A stretch of 12,202 nt of DNA from Nitrospirales bacterium (lineage in GTDB: Bacteria; Nitrospirota; Nitrospiria; Nitrospirales; UBA8639): NCBI GenBank assembly GCA_013817135.1, contig JACDDF010000023.1, forward strand, positions 1 through 12,202. The letters run 5' to 3'. The number at the start of each line of letters is the position of its first letter. Within the stretch, counting starts at the first letter, position 1. Below the pieces are notes generated by a model, which was given only the letters and a program-made list of their open reading frames with translations, was not told the DNA's origin and searched no databases. Below are positions 7,364 through 12,202 of the stretch, in pieces. The position numbers were made by a program, and so were the translations under genes.

Positions 7364-8470
7364 TCAAGAAGGAAGAGGCTCATACGGTAACCCATGGGCA
7401 TCGGCAACGGCTTGGCATGTCACGCGACTATGAAACACACTCAATCCACTTCGTAAACCAGGATGGTTACGCAGGGAACCTTCCAACCCTTCTTCAACAA
7501 GCTGGACTATAAAAGGTAGCGTGGCGTTGGTCAAGGCTAAAGTCGATGTATACGGCACAATCCCAGGAATATTTGCAACGGCATAATGCACGACACCATC
7601 GACAACATAGACCGGATCGCTATGCGTGGTCGGATGGGTCGTCTCCGCACACCCGCCCTGATCAACCGAAACATCGACAAGAACTGATCCGGGTTTCATG
7701 GCAGAAATCATGGATCTCGTGATCACCCGAGGCGTTCGCGCCGCAGGGAGATACACGGCTCCAATGACCAGATCCGCGCGGGTGAGGAAATGGTGAATCA
7801 TTGACTGGTTGGACGCAACCGTGACAAGACGACCAGCATAGCGATCATCCAGGGTGCGTAACTGCCATAGATCCAGACTTAACACCGTGACTTTGGCTCC
7901 CATGCCTAATGCAATTTTCACGGCTGAGGCACCCACAACCCCGGATCCCAGAACGACGACCTCTCCTGGGGGAACTCCGGCCACTCCACCTAACATGACC
8001 CCGGAACCTCCACCTTGTTTTTCCAAAAAATGTGCCCCAATTTGGACCGACATTTGTCCAGCAATTTCACTCATGGGATACAAGAGCGGAAATTGTCCTT
8101 TTGCATCCTCAGTCGTTTCATAGGCGATGCCCGCGCACCCTATACTCAGCAGAGCCTCTGTCAAGTCTTTGGAGGCAGCCAAATGCAAGTAGGTAAAAAC
8201 AACATGATCTTTTCGTATAAAAGGCCATTCTTCGGACTGCGGCTCTTTCACCTTCACAATAAGTTGGGCATCTCCATAGGTGGCTTGTGCCGTTGGGGAC
8301 AGAACCGCACCAGCTTGCCGATAGAGGTCATCCCCAAACCCACTCCCCTCCCCGGCTCCCTGTTGAATCACTACCCGATGCCCACGACCACACAATTCCT
8401 TCACACCATGAGGAGTCAGTGCTACACGAAATTCATGATCCTTGATTTCTTTCGGGACCCCAATCACCAT
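7364..8470 (-). CDS. ald: Alanine dehydrogenase
   Basis: NAD-dependent L-alanine dehydrogenase, interconverting alanine and pyruvate plus ammonia in the cytoplasm; it links carbon and nitrogen metabolism. The 368-residue length is typical. Catalytic and substrate residues fall at the family's standard positions: R15, K75, H96 and D270. The nucleotide-binding loop is GSGVVG at 175-180, and the N-terminal [20 protein letters not shown] is diagnostic. The start is ATG 8468-8470, set by GGGGA (8478-8482) 7 nt upstream and by the family N-terminus; the longer frame from 8530 adds 20 residues without homology value. It is followed by tRNA-Pro. A small stem ACGAG/CTCGT at 8555-8570 lies in the upstream region, of unknown meaning. 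Confidence 0.97.
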   Translation of the reverse strand: MVIGVPKEIKDHEFRVALTPHGVKELCGRGHRVVIQQGAGEGSGFGDDLYRQAGAVLSPTAQATYGDAQLIVKVKEPQSEEWPFIRKDHVVFTYLHLAASKDLTEALLSIGCAGIAYETTEDAKGQFPLLYPMSEIAGQMSVQIGAHFLEKQGGGSGVMLGGVAGVPPGEVVVLGSGVVGASAVKIALGMGAKVTVLSLDLWQLRTLDDRYAGRLVTVASNQSMIHHFLTRADLVIGAVYLPAARTPRVITRSMISAMKPGSVLVDVSVDQGGCAETTHPTTHSDPVYVVDGVVHYAVANIPGIVPYTSTLALTNATLPFIVQLVEEGLEGSLRNHPGLRSGLSVFHSRVTCQAVADAHGLPYEPLPS

Positions 8471-8588
8471 AATTTTATCCCCTTTGCCTCTCTGCAAGCC
8501 TTGCATTCGGCCGGCACCCTGGTGAATCAATCAGGTACATTTTGTTCAATGAATACGAGGGTTCTCTCGTCAATATAGCCCGGTGACC

Positions 8589-8618
8589 TGGACAGCTTCT
8601 GGAACCCTCAGGTAAGAT
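8589..8618 (+). promoter_or_regulatory. Weak candidate promoter for the redox trio
   Basis: TGGACA (8589-8594, 5/6 to -35) and TAAGAT (8613-8618, 4/6 to -10) are 18 nt apart, ~55 nt before the ATG at 8674. It is the best plus-strand match in the 203-bp divergent gap between ald and the ferredoxin gene, but it is a by-eye match only. Confidence 0.25.
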
Positions 8619-8673
8619 CGGCTCTTTATTTCCCCATTTCCTTTTCGGTTCTTTTGATGAAAATTTAAAGATT

Positions 8674-9018
8674 ATGAGTAAATTTACCCATCATATTTTC
8701 GTGTGCGTCAATGAACGGCCAAAGGGAGATCCCCGAGGGTGTTGCGCAGCCTTGGGTTCTGTCGGATTACATGCGTTCTTCAAAAAAGAAGTCGAGCGGT
8801 TAGGGTTAAAAGGCATTGTCCGGGCAAACAAAGCCGGCTGTCTGGACCAATGTGAGTATGGACCAAGCGTCGTCATCTATCCCGAAGGTGTCTGGTATTG
8901 GGTTGGCCAGGAAGCTGATGTCACCGAAATCATGGAGCGCCACATCGGCAAAGGAGAAATCGTGGAACGACTCCTGATGCCAGGGAAAAATGGTTCATTA
9001 CTCACAATCAAATCTTAA
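8674..9018 (+). CDS. Thioredoxin-like [2Fe-2S] ferredoxin
   Basis: Electron carrier of 114 residues in the Shethna/Aquifex-type thioredoxin-fold ferredoxin family. Cluster ligands fit the pattern C-x12-C-x31-C-x3-C: C11, C24, C56 and C60, with an extra neighbouring C23 whose role is unclear. The surrounding stretch RGCCAALGSVGLHAFFKK and AGCLDQCEYGPSVVIYPEGVWY are characteristic. No signal peptide, so cytoplasmic. ATG 8674 has only a weak AAAG upstream; it agrees with where the family's first strand begins. It is first in a same-strand run with an unknown protein (75 nt downstream) and a second ferredoxin. Its redox partner cannot be told from sequence. Confidence 0.92.
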   Translation: MSKFTHHIFVCVNERPKGDPRGCCAALGSVGLHAFFKKEVERLGLKGIVRANKAGCLDQCEYGPSVVIYPEGVWYWVGQEADVTEIMERHIGKGEIVERLLMPGKNGSLLTIKS

Positions 9019-9092
9019 GGCCTTGTCTTCTCACAAAGAAACCACTGGTCTCATAACCCTGGCGCCACAACCTGGCACACGGTCTTCATCTT

Positions 9093-9527
9093 ATGGGCAA
9101 TGAAGAAAAATGGAAAGCCAACTTACGGAAAGTAGCCTTTTTAAAGTCCTTTCCGGGCTGGCTCTCCTCCTGGGAACAGGGCATTGGAGCCACAATTGAG
9201 CAGGTCATTCCTATTCCCGGACAAGTTCCCCACAAAGTCCTTTTATTATCTGAAGGCCGCTTTGTTGTCGCACCACCCGTGCATGACGAACCGCAAATGG
9301 TCACAGCGGGACTCATGTCCGCTCGTCCACATCTGGAGCCCATTCATGCGGGCGCGTTTACCGAATATGATCACCTGACACGCCTGGATCAGGAGCTTGG
9401 ACGCATGGCCAGATTAGAAAATATTCTCAACGCGATTGATAACAATCTTGATCGAATTCCTGAGCTCAAAGCGCGCATTCAGGAATTAGTCAAACAATGG
9501 GAGATGGAGAATCATCAATCACAATGA
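9093..9527 (+). CDS. Hypothetical protein between two ferredoxin genes
   Basis: I do not recognise this 144-residue protein. It has no cysteines, so it does not itself bind an Fe-S cluster through Cys. The N-terminal half is basic then hydrophobic-mixed (KANLRKVAFLKSFPGWLSSW, later IPGQVPHKVLLLSEGRFVVAPP); the C-terminal ~45 residues look like a charged helix or coiled coil (LDQELGRMARLENIL, LDRIPELKARIQELVKQW). No membrane helix is evident. ATG 9093 lacks an obvious ribosome site. Its end touches the possible ATG (9524) of the next ferredoxin frame, so the two are likely translated together. Position between two Fe-S proteins suggests a partner or assembly role, which is inference only. Confidence 0.65.
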   Translation: MGNEEKWKANLRKVAFLKSFPGWLSSWEQGIGATIEQVIPIPGQVPHKVLLLSEGRFVVAPPVHDEPQMVTAGLMSARPHLEPIHAGAFTEYDHLTRLDQELGRMARLENILNAIDNNLDRIPELKARIQELVKQWEMENHQSQ

Positions 9528-9574
9528 ATATGCTTGAAATGTTTTCCGGAGCCCTTTTTGAAGGAGTAAAGCCT

Positions 9575-9802
9575 ATGATGGTAAGAAGAGACCACTTGGT
9601 CCGACATCCGGACCGTTGCACCCATAATGCGATCTGTATTCCAATTTGTCCGACGGGAGCCTGGCTCTCGACTCCTCCCTACAAGTTCGATTCGTCACGA
9701 TGCATGGAATCGTGCCGTCTCTGTCTGGATGCCTGTCCGACTCAGGCCATTTACGGAGTCTTTCTCAAGGGGGAAAAACTTCTCTCACCGAAACAAGAAT
9801 AA
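9575..9802 (+). CDS. Small 4Fe-4S-type ferredoxin with atypical cysteine spacing
   Basis: Ferredoxin-like protein of 75 residues. First half-motif C15-xx-N18-xx-C21-xxx-C25-P, where the usual second cysteine is Asn; second half-motif C43-xxx-C47-xx-C50-xxx-C54-P, where the first cysteine is one residue further away than usual. The lead WLSTPPYKFDSSRC between them is ferredoxin-like. It may hold one [4Fe-4S] and possibly a [3Fe-4S] or altered second cluster. I chose ATG 9575 because AAGGAG (9561-9566) lies 8 nt upstream and the ferredoxin domain begins right away. Longer in-frame starts exist at ATG 9524 (overlapping the previous stop as ATGA) and at 9497, which would add a hydrophobic helix-like N-terminus. 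It ends one base short of the convergent squalene synthase stop. Confidence 0.82.
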   Translation: MMVRRDHLVRHPDRCTHNAICIPICPTGAWLSTPPYKFDSSRCMESCRLCLDACPTQAIYGVFLKGEKLLSPKQE

Positions 9803-9803
9803 A

Positions 9804-10847
9804 TTAGATAATACGCTTCCGCCAATATCCCCAATAGGCCGTGCCCACAGTGGCACAGCCACCGGTGAGTCCCGTGGAGGCCACGATTTGATAGACATCG
9901 CTCCGTGCAATTTTGATGGGTGAGTTCGGACTCAGCACAAGCGGTGACACCGACAATTGTTGCAAAGTACGGATCCCGATCAAAATCGGCCACATGCAGG
10001 CCAAACGCAGGCGAATCTCCATGCGAGGGATGGCCATCGTATAGCGCCAACCTTGATCTAAATGATCTCGAGCCTCTTGAATCAATTTTCTGAAGAGGGG
10101 GCGAAATGCCTGAACAGAGGTTTCATCGAGAAGCTGATGGGGAGCGAGAGCCACCTGATCCAGCAACACTGTCGGGATATAACACCGCCCATTTCTCAAA
10201 TCCCGTGGCAAATCCCGGAGAATATTCACCATCTGCAACCCCTTCCCATAGCGAATGCCTAAGGGAATCATGCAGGCCTGATCCCACCCACGAAATCCCG
10301 GTAGGTGACTGCACACCATCTTTGTCCAAAATTCTCCCACGCATCCCGCAACCGCATACGTGTAATATTCAAAATCGTGAATCGCCTGTAACGCTCGTAC
10401 CGCCTGCCCATCCGTTTTTTGCGGAAATTGGTGGAGGTCAAATTCCATTCCTCCAATCAGTACTGAAAGAACCTGCGCCATTTGAGACCGGTCGGTTGGA
10501 CTGAATTTTTGGTAAATTCGGAAAAACCCCTCTAATTCTTCCAATAAGCGACGCTCATCGGGATTGGATTGTTGGGTAAGGACTTGCCCCTGGATTTTTT
10601 GGATCTGCGCCACATCAGGGACGCTTCCCCACAACTGCCCCTTTAAAAGACGTAAACATTCCAGGCGGACCCCATCCTCTAAGTCCCCCGTATCGGCGAT
10701 TGTGTCTGCTGCCCTGGCCAGCAAGTAGGCCAGACCAATTTGCGAGCGAACGGCGCGAGGCAGAATGGCGAGGGTTAAATAAAATGAGCGGGAAACCCGT
10801 TTGAGCACGTCACCGAGGAGATGTTGATCCGATGGAGAAAGGCGCAT
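9804..10847 (-). CDS. Squalene/phytoene synthase family protein, probable squalene synthase
   Basis: Head-to-head prenyl synthase of 347 residues; likely condenses two farnesyl diphosphates to squalene for hopanoids or related lipids. Both aspartate motifs are present: D48-TIA-D52 in LARAADTIADT and D212-LPR-D216 in NILRDLPRD, with SRSFYLTLAILP (19-30) and YAVAGCVGEFW (164-174) as further family marks. The RSFYL...RAADTIADT form resembles single-enzyme squalene synthases more than the HpnC/HpnD pair. The C-terminus (~322-342, Gly/Ala/Thr rich) is mildly hydrophobic and could touch the membrane. ATG 10847 follows the cupredoxin stop by only 3 nt with no visible ribosome site, suggesting translational coupling. 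Phytoene or dehydrosqualene synthase cannot be excluded by eye. Confidence 0.88.
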   Translation of the reverse strand: MRLSPSDQHLLGDVLKRVSRSFYLTLAILPRAVRSQIGLAYLLARAADTIADTGDLEDGVRLECLRLLKGQLWGSVPDVAQIQKIQGQVLTQQSNPDERRLLEELEGFFRIYQKFSPTDRSQMAQVLSVLIGGMEFDLHQFPQKTDGQAVRALQAIHDFEYYTYAVAGCVGEFWTKMVCSHLPGFRGWDQACMIPLGIRYGKGLQMVNILRDLPRDLRNGRCYIPTVLLDQVALAPHQLLDETSVQAFRPLFRKLIQEARDHLDQGWRYTMAIPRMEIRLRLACMWPILIGIRTLQQLSVSPLVLSPNSPIKIARSDVYQIVASTGLTGGCATVGTAYWGYWRKRII

Positions 10848-10850
10848 GGG

Positions 10851-11321
10851 CTAGCGGACGATGAGACGGCCTTCCATCCCTTGCTCACGATGCGTGGGAA
10901 AGAACAGGAGCTGTTTATTGCAATAAAATGTATAGATGCCAGGCTCGGTCAAGGTGAGGGTGACGGCTTTAGTATCGCCGCTGGAAATATCCGCATCCAC
11001 CAGACGGATGCCGCTGGGATCATCCAGCAAAAAATTGTGAGGAACCAAAAAAGACTCATTACTCAGAGTCAGTGTCAGCGGTATACCCGCTTTCACCACA
11101 ATTTCAGATGGCGTATAGGCATAACTTTCCATACTGATCATCACCTGTTGTCCGAAAGGTTCCTCCACCGAAGGCAGGGAAGACTCTGACGTTTGAGCGT
11201 AGAGACCATCGGAAAAACTCCAATAGCCCATCACCCCAACAAGACCCAATATCAATCGTGTATAATAAAACTCAGAACGAATACCTATGAAAAATAATCG
11301 CTTCATCTGGAAAGATATCAT
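10851..11321 (-). CDS. Exported cupredoxin (type 1 copper) protein
   Basis: Protein of 156 residues with an N-terminal basic stretch, hydrophobic segment at ~22-36 and a plausible cleavage region near AQ (42-43), so exported or anchored on the periplasmic side. Residues ~57-156 form a plastocyanin-like fold with probable copper ligands H95 (VPHNF), C134 (YTFYC), H144 and M149 (HREQGM). H-x4-M is standard, but C-x9-H is longer than the usual few residues between Cys and His. It probably carries electrons, partner unknown. Starts at ATG 11321 or ATG 11306 (residue 6) are both possible; neither has a ribosome site I can see. It sits 3 nt upstream of the squalene synthase gene. Confidence 0.85.
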   Translation of the reverse strand: MISFQMKRLFFIGIRSEFYYTRLILGLVGVMGYWSFSDGLYAQTSESSLPSVEEPFGQQVMISMESYAYTPSEIVVKAGIPLTLTLSNESFLVPHNFLLDDPSGIRLVDADISSGDTKAVTLTLTEPGIYTFYCNKQLLFFPTHREQGMEGRLIVR

Positions 11322-11358
11322 AACGGTTTTTCAGACGAGGGTCACGTCTTTCCTACTC

Positions 11359-11386
11359 TTGACTCTCAAGAAAAAGGTGTTATCTT
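11359..11386 (+). promoter_or_regulatory. Candidate sigma-70 promoter for htpX
   Basis: TTGACT (11359-11364, 5/6) and TATCTT (11381-11386, 4/6) are separated by 16 nt. It would give a leader of ~120 nt for htpX. The -35 sits inside a small inverted repeat CTTGA-CTC-TCAAG (11358-11370). I see no sigma-32-like or CIRCE sequence here. Confidence 0.35.
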
Positions 11387-11473
11387 CCAACATGTTGACC
11401 CATAAGAGTCATTTTTTAGGACAATCGTGAAGAGAACATCAAATCATTCATGAAGTCGAACACATTAGCGTTT

Positions 11474-11493
11474 TTCCACCAGCAGATGTGGAA
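11474..11493 (+). repeat. Hairpin just ahead of the htpX ribosome site
   Basis: TTCCAC (11474-11479) and GTGGAA (11488-11493) form a perfect 6-bp stem with an 8-nt loop, ending 7 nt before GGGAG (11501-11505). It does not itself cover the ribosome site; it may be a leader structure or chance. Confidence 0.3.
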
Positions 11494-11512
11494 CATTTAA
11501 GGGAGACTGTCT

Positions 11513-12202
11513 ATGAAAAAATTTAAAGGAATTGGTTTATTACTGATTGCCAATATCCTCATCTTTATCACCCTCTCAATCTCGTTCACCGTGTTATCTG
11601 AGATGATCCTGCCGGCCTTCGGAATCGATCTCCGTGGATCATTTGCCCAACAGGACCTGTTATGGGCCTTTGTCATCGGATTTGGAGGTGCCTTTATCAG
11701 TTTGGCCTTCTCCAAACAAATGGCCAGGGCCTTTATTGACTGTACGCAAATTACAGAACCACGAACCCCGGCTGAAAGATTGGTGTATGAAACTGTCCAG
11801 AAAATTTCAGGAAAACTGAATCTTTCCATGCCGGAAGTCTGGATTTATGAATCACCGGATCCCAATGCCTTTGCCACCGGACCAACCAAAAACAATTCAA
11901 TGGTAGCCGTTTCAACGGGCCTCCTCAACAATCTGAATGAAGGCGAAGTTCGAGCAGTCCTTGCTCATGAAATGGGTCATGTCTATAACGGGGATATGTT
12001 TACCACAACCGTGTTGGCAGGCCTGATGAATACATTTGTCTACTTTATTAGCCGATTTATTTATCGGCAGGTGGCTGAACGTAATGAGGCTCTAGGATTT
12101 GGAGTGTATATCGCTTTGCAAATCGTTCTCTCGGTTTTGGCGATGATTCCGATTAGCTGGTGGTCCCGCCGTCGGGAATTTGCAGCCGACCGATTCGCAG
12201 CC
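11513..12202 (+). CDS. htpX: Membrane zinc metalloprotease HtpX (3' end cut by window edge)
   Basis: M48-family inner-membrane protease for quality control of membrane proteins, acting with its catalytic site on the cytoplasmic side. The 230 residues present include membrane helices at ~7-30 and ~49-66, the zinc-binding motif H152-E153-MG-H156 followed by NGDM, hydrophobic segments at ~163-182 and ~196-216, and the third zinc ligand E222 in RREFAADRFAA. The family is usually 280-300 residues, so about 50-70 are missing beyond the edge. The start ATG 11513 has GGGAG (11501-11505) 7 nt upstream and the expected MKK-hydrophobic N-terminus. It is transcribed divergently from the cupredoxin gene. 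Confidence 0.96.
   Translation, partial: MKKFKGIGLLLIANILIFITLSISFTVLSEMILPAFGIDLRGSFAQQDLLWAFVIGFGGAFISLAFSKQMARAFIDCTQITEPRTPAERLVYETVQKISGKLNLSMPEVWIYESPDPNAFATGPTKNNSMVAVSTGLLNNLNEGEVRAVLAHEMGHVYNGDMFTTTVLAGLMNTFVYFISRFIYRQVAERNEALGFGVYIALQIVLSVLAMIPISWWSRRREFAADRFAA

Noticed and set aside
7362..7367. Perfect TTGACA on the minus strand just before tRNA-Pro
   Set aside because: With normal 16-18 nt spacing its -10 would lie inside the tRNA, so it cannot start the tRNA transcript; it overlaps the ald stop codon.
8471..8530. Longer start for alanine dehydrogenase at 8530
   Set aside because: The 20 extra residues do not match the family N-terminus, while ATG 8470 has a strong ribosome site and puts all catalytic residues at standard numbers.
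8015..8578. 187-residue plus-strand frame opposite ald
   Set aside because: Antisense to the catalytically intact ald gene, with no recognisable domain or ribosome site.
9070..9088. TGGCAC-like sigma-54 promoter before the 144-residue protein
   Set aside because: The -24 half resembles the consensus but there is no GC at the proper -12 position. I found no convincing sigma-54 site elsewhere by eye.
10106..10504. 132-residue plus-strand frame opposite squalene synthase
   Set aside because: Antisense to conserved synthase motifs; Pro/His-rich shadow composition.
11359..11400. Heat-shock (sigma-32 or CIRCE) control site upstream of htpX
   Set aside because: Neither the CTTGAA/CCCCAT-type pattern nor the CIRCE inverted repeat is present.

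Overview
The window reads like ordinary chromosome from a Gram-negative bacterium, most likely of the phylum Nitrospirota (a Nitrospira-like nitrite oxidiser or relative). This is inferred from the gene mix: an NtrY/NtrX-type two-component pair, a DUF1844 protein, a two-domain MazG, a membrane-tethered rhodanese, thioredoxin-like and small Fe-S ferredoxins, a cupredoxin beside a squalene synthase, and HtpX. Base composition by eye is close to 50% GC. I see no insertion sequence, phage gene, CRISPR array or origin. Genes are dense and occur in short runs on both strands.

Left third (1-4253, all minus): a divergently bounded block reads DUF1844 protein, then an NtrY-like membrane histidine kinase, then an NtrX/NtrC-like sigma-54 activator that runs off the left edge. 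Middle (4317-5933, plus): a near-consensus sigma-70 promoter drives mazG, whose stop codon overlaps the start of a single-pass membrane protein of unknown function. Converging on these from the right (5988-7097, minus) are a membrane-anchored rhodanese and a small unknown protein.

Next (7098-8470, minus): alanine dehydrogenase (ald) is followed 18 nt downstream by tRNA-Pro(CGG). The 170 bp between the tRNA and the rhodanese gene is the most structured non-coding stretch here. It holds two overlapping terminator-like hairpins, one of which uses the 3' end of the tRNA as an arm, and then a two-tier hairpin with a GAAA loop whose fold competes with a second hairpin.

Right part: a plus-strand redox trio (8674-9802) comprises a thioredoxin-like [2Fe-2S] ferredoxin, an unknown 144-residue protein and a small 4Fe-4S-type ferredoxin with non-standard cysteine spacing. 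It converges, with one base between stop codons, on a minus-strand pair of a secreted or anchored cupredoxin and a squalene synthase-family enzyme separated by 3 nt. The plus-strand htpX zinc protease gene enters at 11513 behind a roughly 190 bp leader and is cut by the right edge.

Most of the window is recognisable housekeeping, signalling and lipid metabolism. I did not find a convincing new defence or mobile system. The items most worth checking are the structured region at 7141-7275, the redox trio with its unknown middle protein, and the two metal-site oddities (ferredoxin Cys-to-Asn, cupredoxin Cys-x9-His).
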